10,000 bases of DNA, taken from positions 1-10,000 of the forward strand of contig JAIWNU010000068.1 in the NCBI GenBank assembly GCA_020216655.1. The letters run 5' to 3'. Shown piece after piece: positions 1 to 7,547 of the stretch; positions within the stretch are counted from its first letter, which is position 1, and every line of letters begins with the position of its first letter. The notes under the pieces were generated by a model. The model had not been told where the DNA came from, did no database searches, and worked only from the letters and a program-made list of their open reading frames with translations. This DNA comes from Treponema sp. (lineage in GTDB: Bacteria > Spirochaetota > Spirochaetia > Treponematales > Breznakiellaceae). Position numbers and translations under genes: made by a program.

Positions 1-684
1 TTAACCCTTATGCCTGAAAAGGGCAGTTTAGAAAAATTGTTCATTTTTTTTGGCTTTACCATAGGGGTAGGGGTACTGATCAATTCTGTTGGGCTTATCA
101 TCAATATAATAAACCAGATTTCTATGAAGCATTACGAAAAGGCATTTTTTGGGAAGACTGGTCTGGCGGGGGCTTTCCTCTTTTGGTATGCCCTCTTTAT
201 TGCGGTTAAAATGCTTCTTGGAAACCCCTTGGTTTGGTTGGATTTCATTGCCCTTGCAGTACCTGCCTTAATGATTTTTTGGGGGCCCGTCTTATTCCGG
301 CTTCTTACAAAACAGAAACCGGCGATGGAACATGGTTTCCTTGTGTTTTTTATGGAGGGTTTTGTTGAAATCCTCGAAACCATCTCCACCTATGTCTCGA
401 ATACCGTTAGTTTTCTCCGGGTCGGCGCCTTTGCTTTGTCCCATGCGGTACTCTCGTTTATTGTCTTTACGCTGTCTTCAATGATCGCAAAACAGGCTCT
501 GGTCGGTCCCATAATGGGGATTCTGGTGGCTGTATTTGGTAATATGGTCATCATTGTTCTAGAGGGCATGATTGTGGCAATCCAGGTTGTGCGATTGCAA
601 TATTATGAGTTTTTCAGCAAATTTTTTACTGAAACCGGTGTTCCTTATAATCCATTCCGGTTCCAGAGGGAGGTTACATCATGA
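1..684 (+). CDS. atpI: V-type ATPase subunit I (a subunit), C-terminal part; 5' end outside window
   Basis: This is the membrane stator subunit that carries ions to and from the c ring. Only the membrane half is visible. The frame is open from base 1 (Leu-Thr-Leu before the Met codon at base 10), so that Met is internal. Hydrophobic helices lie at about bases 46-117, 157-219, 229-297, 409-489 and 505-600. The helix reading SFLRVGAFALSHAVLS contains the arginine (codon 418-420) matching the essential channel Arg of the family (Arg735 in yeast Vph1). A second conserved arginine (codon 592-594) sits in VVRLQYYEFFSKFF, the bacterial version of the eukaryotic RLHWVEFQSKFY motif. The C-terminus ends in the usual PFRF-type tail. 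The TGA stop overlaps the subunit K start by four bases (ATGA), which indicates translational coupling. The family is normally about 600-660 residues, so roughly two thirds is missing upstream because of the window edge, not a mutation. Confidence 0.95.
   Translation, partial: LTLMPEKGSLEKLFIFFGFTIGVGVLINSVGLIINIINQISMKHYEKAFFGKTGLAGAFLFWYALFIAVKMLLGNPLVWLDFIALAVPALMIFWGPVLFRLLTKQKPAMEHGFLVFFMEGFVEILETISTYVSNTVSFLRVGAFALSHAVLSFIVFTLSSMIAKQALVGPIMGILVAVFGNMVIIVLEGMIVAIQVVRLQYYEFFSKFFTETGVPYNPFRFQREVTS
667..673 (+). promoter_or_regulatory. Strong ribosome binding site for the c-subunit gene
   Basis: AGGGAGG lies seven bases before the ATG at 681, inside the last codons of subunit I. It closely matches the Shine-Dalgarno consensus and fixes the atpK start. 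Such a strong site suits a subunit needed in many copies per enzyme. Confidence 0.8.
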
Positions 685-1004
685 AGCGTTTTGTTATTCT
701 AGCGGTTCTCCTTGTTTCTGCCTCAATAGGCGGCGTGTTGTTTGCGCAGGAAGCTAAGCCACAGAGCACAGAAACTACCGCAGTGGCAAGCAACACCGCT
801 CAATGGAAGTATATCGCTGCCGCATTGGCTGTCGGTATAGCCTGTATAGCTGGCGGTATTGCAGTAGGCCAGATTGGTGCTGCGGCCATGGGTGCTATGA
901 GTGAAAATCCTGAACTCTCTGGTAAGGCGCTGCCCTATGCCGGTTTGGCTGAGGGTATCTGTTTGTGGGGCTTTTTGGTTGCGCTCTTTATTTTGCTTAT
1001 TTAG
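681..1004 (+). CDS. atpK: V-type ATPase subunit K (proteolipid c subunit) with N-terminal signal peptide
   Basis: This subunit forms the rotating membrane ring that binds the coupling ion. The 107-residue product starts with a typical signal sequence (MKR, hydrophobic residues 4-21, likely cleavage near FAQEA at 22-25). A short polar stretch to residue 40 is followed by one helical hairpin: helix 1 about 43-72, polar loop SENPELSGK, helix 2 about 84-107. Glu91 in LAEGICLWGF is the ion-carrying carboxylate, and Gln64 in AVGQIG matches the glutamine that often helps bind the ion (Gln32 in Ilyobacter tartaricus F-type c). The protein is a single-hairpin type, unlike the roughly 156-residue four-helix NtpK of Enterococcus hirae. 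Cleavage of the leader would leave the N-terminus outside the membrane, the normal topology of c subunits. Whether the ion is Na+ or H+ cannot be settled: Gln64 and Glu91 are present, but the residue after Glu91 is Gly, not the Ser/Thr of classic Na+ sites. Confidence 0.93.
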   Translation: MKRFVILAVLLVSASIGGVLFAQEAKPQSTETTAVASNTAQWKYIAAALAVGIACIAGGIAVGQIGAAAMGAMSENPELSGKALPYAGLAEGICLWGFLVALFILLI

Positions 1005-1012
1005 CAATTGCC

Positions 1013-1354
1013 GTGGATTACTATTTTATTGGAGATGCGGAACTACTGACGGCTTTTCGTTTCATAGGTATCGAAGGGGTGGCGGTAGAAACCGCTGAGG
1101 AAGCAAAAAGAGCTTTCGGCCGTATCAGTACCGGTGAAGTAGGTGATGCCAAGTTGCTGCTTCCCCAGGATACTACCTACAAAGTGCTTATTGTTACCGA
1201 AGAGGTTGCCGCCTGGCTGGGTAATACTCTGATAGAATGGCAGCTATCGGGACGATATCCCCTTGTGGTAGAAATCCCCGGCATTATCGGTCCTATGGAA
1301 GGCAAAAAGACGCTTATTGATGCCATTAGGGAAGCCATCGGTATTCATATTTAA
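1013..1354 (+). CDS. atpF: V-type ATPase subunit F (central stalk)
   Basis: Subunit F binds subunit D in the central stalk and helps control ATP hydrolysis. The product is 113 residues, within the usual 100-115. It opens DYYFIGDAELLTAFRFIGIEG, the typical first strand and loop of the Rossmann-like F fold, and continues with VLIVTEEVA and YPLVVEIPG, matching later strands. I chose GTG at 1013 because the family begins at this point. The alternative upstream ATG at 965 would add 16 hydrophobic residues that are only the out-of-frame reading of the last helix of atpK. No Shine-Dalgarno sequence precedes the GTG (bases 993-1012 are pyrimidine- and A-rich), and it lies eight bases after the atpK stop, so translation probably depends on ribosomes finishing atpK. 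It is one copy per enzyme against about ten of K. Confidence 0.9.
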   Translation: MDYYFIGDAELLTAFRFIGIEGVAVETAEEAKRAFGRISTGEVGDAKLLLPQDTTYKVLIVTEEVAAWLGNTLIEWQLSGRYPLVVEIPGIIGPMEGKKTLIDAIREAIGIHI

Positions 1355-1370
1355 TACAGGAATTGTCATT

Positions 1371-1991
1371 ATGGAAGAATTACGATCGACGGAAGCACTG
1401 GACCGGGAAATATTGGAAGATGCCCGAAAAAAGGCGGATCGAATTCTGAAAACCGCTGATCAAACTGTCCGAACTATTGACCAGCAGTGGAAAGAAAAGA
1501 CCCGAACTGCTTTAGCTGAATTAGAGCAGCTGTATCAGCAGCGGCGAGCAAAATCGGAACAGGAAATTATGGCCCGGCTTCCTTTGGATAAACATCGGCT
1601 CCGTTCTGAATGGGCCGAACAACAGTTGCAGCAGGCCGCTGAATCCTTTAGTGCTTCACTTTCTCGGGATCGTGTTCTTTCTTTAATGGAACAAGATATT
1701 ATTAAAAAAATTGATGTACTGAGCGAAAATGCTGAGACTATAACGGTTTCTATTCATGGTCTGCTTAAAAACGAAGCTGAAAAACTCCTGAATAGGGTCT
1801 TAAAGGATATTTCATGGTCCTTTGGTGCTGCCTGTTCCTGGTCAGATAAAATAACGTATCCTGAAATTGTGTGTGAACATTCCAATTTTAGACTGGTTGT
1901 TTCGCTTAAAACATTGATTGATCAGTTGTTGCTCGATAAACGGTCTGAACTTGCGGTGGCTTTGCTGGGGAAAGGGGTGGTCAATGATTGA
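1371..1991 (+). CDS. atpE: V-type ATPase subunit E (peripheral stalk)
   Basis: Subunit E pairs with a G/H-type coiled coil to form the peripheral stalk holding the A3B3 head against rotation. The product is 206 residues, close to the family's usual 190-210. Residues 1-85 or so are highly charged and helical ([18 protein letters not shown] onward), fitting the coiled-coil half; the rest looks like the smaller globular domain that contacts the head. Sequence conservation in this family is low, so the call relies on length, composition and position between F and A. I start at the ATG at 1371, with AGGAA at 1358-1362 eight bases upstream; an upstream ATG at 1317 would overlap atpF by 38 bases and adds a non-family sequence. 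The 3' end overlaps the subunit A start by eight bases. The G/H partner is not seen in this window. Confidence 0.85.
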   Translation: MEELRSTEALDREILEDARKKADRILKTADQTVRTIDQQWKEKTRTALAELEQLYQQRRAKSEQEIMARLPLDKHRLRSEWAEQQLQQAAESFSASLSRDRVLSLMEQDIIKKIDVLSENAETITVSIHGLLKNEAEKLLNRVLKDISWSFGAACSWSDKITYPEIVCEHSNFRLVVSLKTLIDQLLLDKRSELAVALLGKGVVND

Positions 1992-3777
1992 AGGGCGTAT
2001 ACACCGGGTGTCTGGTCCCATAGTTCATGCAAAGGGGCTCGGAGGCACCGGGCTTTTTGATGTGGTCGAAGTTGGTGAAAATAGAATTATAGGTGAAATT
2101 ATCCGTATAGAAGAAGACAATGCGGTTATCCAGGTATATGAGGATGATACGGGCCTTAAAGTTGGTTCAGCGGCCCGTTCTACCGGGCGACCGCTTTCGG
2201 TATTGTTGGGGCCAGGACTCATCGGTACCATTTATGATGGGATACAGAGGCCTCTGAACGCCCTGTATCAACAGGATGGACCGTTCCTCAAACCTGGCTC
2301 CCGCGGCGAAGCTTTGGATTTTAGCAAAAAATGGGAATTCATACCTAACCCGGAACTTGCTCAAAAAATAAAAGAAGGTCAGCACATAGTTGCCACGACC
2401 GGTATGATTCTGGGCACCATAAAAGAAACGGAAAGTATCGTATGTAAAATTATGGTTCCCCCCGATGCTGCGGGAGAACCCTTGGCAGAGCTTGCAGAAC
2501 AAGGTGAGTATACTTGTCTCGAGCATATTGCTCGGACCGTTTCGGGAAAAGAAATTCCGATAGCCCAATGGTGGCCGGTGCGGGCGCCCCGGCCGGTGGC
2601 CCAAAAACTTGCACCGGACACACCGCTTATCACGGGCCTTAGGGTCATCGACGCATTTTTTCCCCTTTCCAAGGGAGGAACTGCTGCTATTCCCGGTGGT
2701 TTTGGCACCGGAAAGACCATGACCCAGCATGCCATCGCCAAATGGTGTGATGCGGATGTTATTGTGTATATTGGCTGCGGTGAACGGGGTAATGAAATGA
2801 CCGATGTACTCACCGAGTTCCCTCATCTGATAGACCCCCGTACCGGCCGGTCTTTGATGGAACGGACCATTCTTATTGCGAATACCTCAAATATGCCTGT
2901 AGCCGCCCGGGAAGTATCGATTTATACGGGGGTTACCCTGGCAGAATTCTACCGTGATATGGGCTACCATGTGGCTATCATGGCTGATTCTACAAGCCGC
3001 TGGGCAGAGGCTCTTCGGGAACTTTCTGGACGTATGGAAGAAATGCCTGCGGAAGAGGGCTTCCCTGCATACTTGCCTACGCGGCTCGCGGAATTTTATG
3101 AACGGGCAGGTCGGGTAACAACGTTTAATGGAAATGAAGGTTCTGTTTCTATTATTGGCGCCGTGTCTCCCCCGGGAGGTGATTTCTCCGAGCCGGTTAC
3201 CCAGCATACCAAGCGCTTTATCCGCTGTTTTTGGGCCTTGGATCGGGATTTAGCCAATGCACGGCACTATCCGGCTATCAGTTGGATAGACAGTTATTCC
3301 GAATATGCCGAGGAGGTACAGCCCTGGTGGGAGAGGGTAAATCCTCTCTGGGCAAAGCTCCGTCGTTCTGCACTGGAATTGTTAAAAAAGGAACAGCGTC
3401 TGGCTGAAATAGTGAGGCTTATCGGTCCCGATGCGTTGCCGGACGATCAGCGGCTCATTCTTTTGACCGCCGATCTTATTAAAAACGGGTTTTTGCAGCA
3501 AAACTCTTTTGATGAAATCGACATGTACTGTGTTCCGGACAAACAGATTCATATTTTGTCGCTCATTTTAGAATTCCATGAACGGGCCATGGCAATTATA
3601 AAACTGGGCTCTCCCCTGATGAGTATAACCGCCCTCCCTGTCAGGGAACGGCTTGCCCGGCTTAAAAGTGAAATAAAAAATGACGACCTGGACTCTTTTA
3701 TAGTCTTTGAACGGGAAATGAGGGACAGCCTGGAGGCGCTGGAGCGTACATACAAGACTAAGGAGGCGGTTCTATGA
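1984..3777 (+). CDS. atpA: V-type ATPase subunit A (catalytic)
   Basis: This is the catalytic subunit of the cytoplasmic A3B3 head, hydrolysing or making ATP. At 597 residues it is full length (Enterococcus hirae NtpA is about 593). Visible motifs are an N-terminal beta-barrel starting [16 protein letters not shown], the A-specific bulge at about residues 110-200, the Walker A loop GGFGTGKT at 238-245 (Lys244), the catalytic Glu267 in GCGERGNEM, the [21 protein letters not shown] segment, and the alpha/beta signature [12 protein letters not shown]. The P-loop has Thr242 where eukaryotic A subunits have a cysteine, so eukaryotic-type redox control through that residue is not expected. The start at 1984 follows purine-rich AAAGGGGTGG (1971-1980) and matches the family N-terminus; a longer reading from 1918 is only overlap with atpE. 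The stop overlaps the atpB start in ATGA. No inactivating change is seen. Confidence 0.98.
   Translation: MIEGRIHRVSGPIVHAKGLGGTGLFDVVEVGENRIIGEIIRIEEDNAVIQVYEDDTGLKVGSAARSTGRPLSVLLGPGLIGTIYDGIQRPLNALYQQDGPFLKPGSRGEALDFSKKWEFIPNPELAQKIKEGQHIVATTGMILGTIKETESIVCKIMVPPDAAGEPLAELAEQGEYTCLEHIARTVSGKEIPIAQWWPVRAPRPVAQKLAPDTPLITGLRVIDAFFPLSKGGTAAIPGGFGTGKTMTQHAIAKWCDADVIVYIGCGERGNEMTDVLTEFPHLIDPRTGRSLMERTILIANTSNMPVAAREVSIYTGVTLAEFYRDMGYHVAIMADSTSRWAEALRELSGRMEEMPAEEGFPAYLPTRLAEFYERAGRVTTFNGNEGSVSIIGAVSPPGGDFSEPVTQHTKRFIRCFWALDRDLANARHYPAISWIDSYSEYAEEVQPWWERVNPLWAKLRRSALELLKKEQRLAEIVRLIGPDALPDDQRLILLTADLIKNGFLQQNSFDEIDMYCVPDKQIHILSLILEFHERAMAIIKLGSPLMSITALPVRERLARLKSEIKNDDLDSFIVFEREMRDSLEALERTYKTKEAVL
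3760..3766 (+). promoter_or_regulatory. Consensus ribosome binding site for subunit B
   Basis: A perfect AAGGAGG lies seven bases before the ATG at 3774, inside the end of atpA. Together with the four-base stop/start overlap it should keep A and B production nearly equal, as the A3B3 head requires. Confidence 0.8.
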
Positions 3778-5234
3778 GAGGAATTGAATATAAGCGCCTC
3801 GAACGTATCGAAGGGCCTGTGGTCATTACAAAACGAAGCCGCGGAGTTGGTTTTGGCGAAATGGTCGCTGTATATGGCCGTGATCAGAAGCGGCGCCTTG
3901 GTCGGGTCGTTGATCTTGCTGAGGATTGGGCCGCCATTCAGGTTTTTGGTTCCAGTACGGGCCTTTCTGCGGACGATTCACGGCTCGAATTCCTTGATCG
4001 GCCCATGGAACTGCGGGTCGGCCCTGGTCTTTTAGGGAGAGTCTTTGATGGTCTAGGGCGGCCCATCGATGGGTACGGCGAAATTTTTTCTTCCGACCGG
4101 CGGGATATCAATGGCCTCCCGATTAATCCCTACGCCCGGGTCTATCCCCGGGATTTTATTCAAACCGGGATTTCAGCCATTGACGGCATGAATACCCTCA
4201 TTAGGGGGCAGAAGCTCCCTATTTTTTCCGGAAACGGTCTTCCCCATAACCGGCTTGCGGCACAGATTGTTCGACAGTCTAAAATTAGGAGTGCCGATGA
4301 ATCCTTCGTGGTGGTCTTTGCCGCCATGGGGGTAAAATACGATGTGGCCCGCTTTTTCTTGGATGACTTTGAACGGACCGGCGTTCTTGCCAACGTAGTT
4401 GTTTTTATGTCCTTGGCAGATGCGCCTTCTATTGAACGGCTCATTACACCCCGCTGTGCTCTGACTGCTGCCGAATATCTTGCCTACGAGCGGAATATGC
4501 ATGTTCTGGTTGTTATGACCGACATGACCAACTATTGCGAAGCCCTGCGGGAGGTTTCTTCTATCCGAGGGGAGGTCCCAAGCCGAAAGGGTTATCCTGG
4601 ATACCTCTATTCAGATTTGGCATCCCTTTATGAGCGGGCCGGTAAAATTCAGGGATCAAGCGGTTCCATAACGCAAATCCCTATTTTAACCATGCCGAAC
4701 GATGACATTAGTCATCCAATTCCGGACCTTTCCGGGTATATTACGGAAGGACAAATAGTACTCGACCGGGAACTTACCCAGCGGGGTGTATATCCACCGG
4801 TGGCAGGGCTTCCCAGCCTTTCCCGACTTATGAAGGATGGTATCGGCCCTGGAATGACGAGGGAAGACCACAAGGATGTGTCGAGCCAGCTGTTTGCGGC
4901 CTATTCCCGCGTAAAATCGGTGAGAAACCTGGCCTCTATAATCGGAGAAGAAGAACTGTCCGCTCTGGATAAGCGGTATCTGGCTTTTGGTGAGCGATTT
5001 GAACAGGATTTTCTGAGCCAGGGCGAGTATGAAGATAGAAGTATTGAAACCACGTTGGATCTGGGCTGGAAATTGTTAAGCCTCCTTCCGCGGGAGGAAC
5101 TGCTTCGTATTAAGCAAGACCTGCTGCAAAAATATCTTGATCCCATTCTTGCGGCTTCTGCACAGGTACAGGAAGATATAGATGAAGATCCAGAGTCGGA
5201 GCGGATGCGCAGTGTGGGACACGGAGGCCGATAA
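3774..5234 (+). CDS. atpB: V-type ATPase subunit B (non-catalytic nucleotide-binding)
   Basis: Subunit B alternates with A in the head and completes the catalytic sites. The product is 486 residues, slightly longer than the usual 430-475; the extra length is mainly a charged, disordered-looking tail after about residue 460 ([15 protein letters not shown]). The N-terminal barrel contains [19 protein letters not shown]. The degenerate P-loop SGNGLPHN (152-159) lacks the catalytic Lys, as expected for B. Arg351 in LPSLSRLM corresponds to the arginine finger supplied to the A subunit (Arg350 in E. hirae NtpB). GPGMTREDH and the later [13 protein letters not shown] segment are typical of the C-terminal helical domain. 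The start is fixed by the consensus ribosome site and the ATGA overlap with atpA. Subunit D begins three bases after the TAA. Confidence 0.98.
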   Translation: MRGIEYKRLERIEGPVVITKRSRGVGFGEMVAVYGRDQKRRLGRVVDLAEDWAAIQVFGSSTGLSADDSRLEFLDRPMELRVGPGLLGRVFDGLGRPIDGYGEIFSSDRRDINGLPINPYARVYPRDFIQTGISAIDGMNTLIRGQKLPIFSGNGLPHNRLAAQIVRQSKIRSADESFVVVFAAMGVKYDVARFFLDDFERTGVLANVVVFMSLADAPSIERLITPRCALTAAEYLAYERNMHVLVVMTDMTNYCEALREVSSIRGEVPSRKGYPGYLYSDLASLYERAGKIQGSSGSITQIPILTMPNDDISHPIPDLSGYITEGQIVLDRELTQRGVYPPVAGLPSLSRLMKDGIGPGMTREDHKDVSSQLFAAYSRVKSVRNLASIIGEEELSALDKRYLAFGERFEQDFLSQGEYEDRSIETTLDLGWKLLSLLPREELLRIKQDLLQKYLDPILAASAQVQEDIDEDPESERMRSVGHGGR

Positions 5235-5237
5235 GCC

Positions 5238-5861
5238 ATGACAAGGGAACAGATTGCGCCGACTAAAAGCAATCTCATCAAAGTAAAAGAACGACTCCTC
5301 ACTGCCCTGGAAGGTTATGACCTTTTGGAACAAAAACGAGAGATCCTGGTCATGGAATTGATGCAGACCGTGGAATCGATTAAAATTCTTGAACGGGATC
5401 TCAACAAAAGAATTGCAAGTGCCTATCCGGCGCTTAAAAAAATGCTTCTTGTGCTTGGCCGGGAAAAGGCCGATCGTCTCAGCAGACATAGCCGGCAGCA
5501 TGTAGAATTGCGCGAAAAGCGGGTTATGATTGCGGGTATGAACTTGCCAAGCCTGGAAGTTCATCTCGGAGACCTTGAATTAACCTATTCTCCGGCGAAT
5601 TCGTTTGCAGAATGTGACGAAACTGTGGTAGAATTCTACGAGCTGCTTAAAATACTTACAGAATTGGCCGCGGTGCGGACAATCGCCTGGAGATTGGCCC
5701 GTGAGGTACGCAAAACCCAGCGGCGGGTCAATGCCCTGGAAAAACAGGTGATTCCAGTAGCCCGGGAAACCAAGGCTTTTATTGAATCATCTTTGGAAGA
5801 ACGGGAACGGGAAGCCTTTTTTTCCAGCAAGCTCTTAAAAAGGAAGGCCGGTAAAGCATGA
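5238..5861 (+). CDS. atpD: V-type ATPase subunit D (central rotor axle)
   Basis: Subunit D is the rotating shaft that runs through the A3B3 head and transmits torque to the c ring. The 207-residue product shows the family pattern: an N-terminal long helix beginning APTKSNLIKVKERLLTALEG and LLEQKREILVMEL (about residues 7-75), a shorter middle segment, and a C-terminal helix (about 130-200) containing RRVNALEKQVIPVARET and LEEREREAFFSSKLLK. The paired N- and C-terminal helices make the coiled-coil axle. ATG at 5238 follows GGAGG at 5223-5227 by ten bases and comes three bases after the atpB stop. The stop overlaps the next gene's ATG by four bases, so the following universal-stress-type gene is translationally coupled to the ATPase. 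Confidence 0.96.
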   Translation: MTREQIAPTKSNLIKVKERLLTALEGYDLLEQKREILVMELMQTVESIKILERDLNKRIASAYPALKKMLLVLGREKADRLSRHSRQHVELREKRVMIAGMNLPSLEVHLGDLELTYSPANSFAECDETVVEFYELLKILTELAAVRTIAWRLAREVRKTQRRVNALEKQVIPVARETKAFIESSLEEREREAFFSSKLLKRKAGKA

Positions 5862-6343
5862 TTAGCCCCCTTTTCTCCAACATTCTTGTCGCAGTTTCCG
5901 GATCGGACGCGTCAATACATGCCGCAAAGTATGCGATTATTATGTCAAAATTGTATCGCTGCAGGCTCAGTGCGGTCTATGTGGTCGACACGGCTACTAT
6001 CCGGCAGTTGACTTTAAGCAAAATCTTTATTCAGGAAGAAAGCCAAGAGTATGAACAAAGTCTGCAGGCCAATGGGGAGCGCTATCTTTCCTTTATTAGC
6101 GAATTGGCAAAGACCAAGGGCATAAAAGTCGAAACGGAACTGCGCCGGGGAGCCGTCTATACCGAGATTTTGGCTGCTGCGGACGAACGGAAGGTCGATC
6201 TAATCGTGCTCGGTGGCTGGGAAAAGGATCGGAGCGCCCGGGACATTATCTCCCACTCTCACCGGGAAATTATGGTCAATGCAAAATGTTCTGTTTTTGT
6301 GGTAAAGGAACCGAATATTGATCAACTGTTTAAACAAGCCTAG
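5858..6343 (+). CDS. Universal stress protein (UspA-fold) with degraded nucleotide loop
   Basis: The 161-residue product has the UspA layout: strand NILVAVSGSDAS at 8-19, helix HAAKYAIIMSKLY, strand RLSAVYVVD (36-44), a mid helix, strand KVETELRRGAV (90-100), strand VDLIVLGG (113-120) and final strand CSVFVVK (144-150). In ATP-binding Usp proteins the loop after the fourth strand reads G-x2-G-x9-G-S/T. Here it is GGWEKDRSARDIISHSHREI: the first glycine is kept, but the second is Glu and the third is Ser. Weak or absent ATP binding is therefore an inference, and it may work as a dimeric protein-binding subunit. The start at 5858 overlaps the atpD stop (ATGA), with AAGGAAGG at 5840-5847 ten bases upstream. 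This coupling suggests a role connected with the ATPase or with energy stress, but no partner can be named from sequence. Confidence 0.88.
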   Translation: MISPLFSNILVAVSGSDASIHAAKYAIIMSKLYRCRLSAVYVVDTATIRQLTLSKIFIQEESQEYEQSLQANGERYLSFISELAKTKGIKVETELRRGAVYTEILAAADERKVDLIVLGGWEKDRSARDIISHSHREIMVNAKCSVFVVKEPNIDQLFKQA

Positions 6344-6355
6344 GAGTAATATCGT

Positions 6356-6763
6356 ATGAGAATAGCCCTTGTGTACGCATATAAAAAGAAATCCCCTGTT
6401 TCTGAATCGGTAAAAGCCTTGGCCAAAGGAATGGAATCCATGGGACATCGGGTAGATTTGCTTGATGCCTGGACCGATGATGGCCTCCGTCTCCCTGGTT
6501 ATGAATATATTGTTGTTGCCGCTGAATCGGTCTCCCTCTTCGGCGGACGGATGCCGGAAAAGCTTTCAAAAATGCTTTCTACCGCAAGTTCCCTCGTGGG
6601 AAAGAAAAGTGCCGCTTTCTTAATAAAGACAACCCCATGGACAGTTAAGGCTATGACCAATCTCATGCGGGTTATGGAAAAAGAAGGAATGTTCGTAAAC
6701 TGGTCGGATATCATACTTAATCAAGATCAGTCTGAAGCACTAGGAAAACGAATCGGCGCATAA
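6356..6763 (+). CDS. Small flavodoxin-like fold protein, function unknown
   Basis: The 135-residue product has the alternating strand/helix order of a flavodoxin-like domain: strand RIALVYAY (2-9), helix SESVKALAKGMESMG (16-30), strand HRVDLLDA (31-38), strand YEYIVVAAES (49-58), GGRMPEKLSKML (63-74), strand KKSAAFLIKT (83-92), helix TVKAMTNLMRVMEKEG and final strand NWSDIIL. The residues after strand 1, KKKSPVSES, do not fit the usual FMN phosphate loop (T/S-x-T-G-x-T), so flavin binding is uncertain. It has no cysteine. The ATG at 6356 has AGGAG at 6342-6346 nine bases before it, overlapping the stop of the preceding gene. A flavodoxin-like fold is my structural reading; a definite family or reaction cannot be given. 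It lies in the same run of genes as the V-ATPase. Confidence 0.72.
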   Translation: MRIALVYAYKKKSPVSESVKALAKGMESMGHRVDLLDAWTDDGLRLPGYEYIVVAAESVSLFGGRMPEKLSKMLSTASSLVGKKSAAFLIKTTPWTVKAMTNLMRVMEKEGMFVNWSDIILNQDQSEALGKRIGA

Positions 6764-7546
6764 GTGGAAAATTACTATCAAATACTCGGTCTTGAGCAGT
6801 CCGCTTCAGACGAAGAGATTAAACGGGCCTTTCGGGAACGGGCCAAAAAGGTCCATCCTGACATAGCCGGGGAATCGGGCAAGCAGGCAATGCAGAAGCT
6901 GCTTACCGCCTATGAGACCCTTTCTAACCATGATCGGCGAGCTGAATATGACCGGGCATATATCCGTTTTACCAAACAATATGATTTTGATTACCGCACG
7001 TTTTTAAAAGAACGGAGGGATGATCCAGAAAGTCAGGCGAAGCTTATATTTTTCGATCTATTGCATTTGGAAGAAGATGAAGCTTTAGAGGTCTGGCACG
7101 AACTCGGTGGGCTCGATTTCCCGATGGATGCCTATTTAGACCGGGAAGACTGGATGGACTGTTCTTTTATTTTAGCAGAAGAATTGGATAAGCGCGGCCA
7201 GCATTACGAAGCCTTTATACTCTTAGCCGATATTATCCGTGAGGAACGGCGGCGGCCCTATTTTAGGCACTTTATGGAAGAAGTAGATACATTCATCAAA
7301 ACCCTCGCAAGAACAAAATTGATGAACTCCGTAGATGATGAGGTCCTGGTTGAATGTATGGAAGAACTGCTCGAATTAGGGTATCCTCGTAAGGATGAAG
7401 CCCGCTGGCTCAGGACCATGGCTGAGGCTTTGGTTCGGCTTGGTCATATAGGTGACGCCCGCCAGGCCTTACAAAGTGCATTGCAGCGGGATCCCGCATT
7501 ACCAAACGTGGTCCAATTACGGCGCCGATTGGGAATAGGAATGTGA
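6764..7546 (+). CDS. J-domain protein (type III/C DnaJ-like) with helical-repeat C-terminus
   Basis: The 260-residue product starts with a J domain (about residues 3-65): YYQILGLEQSASDEEIKRAF, then the HPD triad at 31-33 that stimulates Hsp70 (DnaK) ATPase, then YETLSNHDRRAEYD. There is no Gly/Phe-rich linker and no CxxCxGxG zinc finger, so this is not canonical DnaJ but a specialised co-chaperone. The rest is acidic and helical; residues about 214-250 (EARWLRTMAEALVRLGHIGDARQALQ and the following segment) resemble a TPR unit, suggesting protein binding. The start is GTG at 6764, directly after the preceding TAA with no spacer. The nearest purine-rich site, AGGA at 6742-6745, is about 18 bases away, so re-initiation by the same ribosome is likely. 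The J domain begins at residue 3, leaving no room for a later start. Substrate unknown. Confidence 0.88.
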   Translation: MENYYQILGLEQSASDEEIKRAFRERAKKVHPDIAGESGKQAMQKLLTAYETLSNHDRRAEYDRAYIRFTKQYDFDYRTFLKERRDDPESQAKLIFFDLLHLEEDEALEVWHELGGLDFPMDAYLDREDWMDCSFILAEELDKRGQHYEAFILLADIIREERRRPYFRHFMEEVDTFIKTLARTKLMNSVDDEVLVECMEELLELGYPRKDEARWLRTMAEALVRLGHIGDARQALQSALQRDPALPNVVQLRRRLGIGM

Positions 7547-7547
7547 T

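Noticed and set aside
965..1012. Longer subunit F starting at ATG 965 with a hydrophobic N-terminus resembling a signal sequence
   Set aside because: The extra 16 residues are the shifted reading of the atpK transmembrane helix; the family begins at DYYFIGD, so GTG 1013 is preferred.
1918..1983. Extended N-terminus of subunit A from ATG 1918
   Set aside because: The 22 added residues lie inside atpE, do not fit the family, and the ATG at 1984 has a purine-rich ribosome site and the expected [12 protein letters not shown] start.
2167..2826. Long minus-strand open frame (219 codons) inside atpA
   Set aside because: It lies fully within a highly conserved gene on the other strand, shows no recognisable domain, and overlaps another minus frame; it is a by-product of atpA codon use.
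4227..4250. Missing P-loop lysine in subunit B taken as an inactivating mutation
   Set aside because: B subunits normally have this degenerate SGxGLPHN loop; it is a family feature.
5076..5564. Minus-strand open frame (162 codons) across the atpB-atpD junction
   Set aside because: It covers two well-supported genes and shows no domain; its composition is that of a reverse reading.
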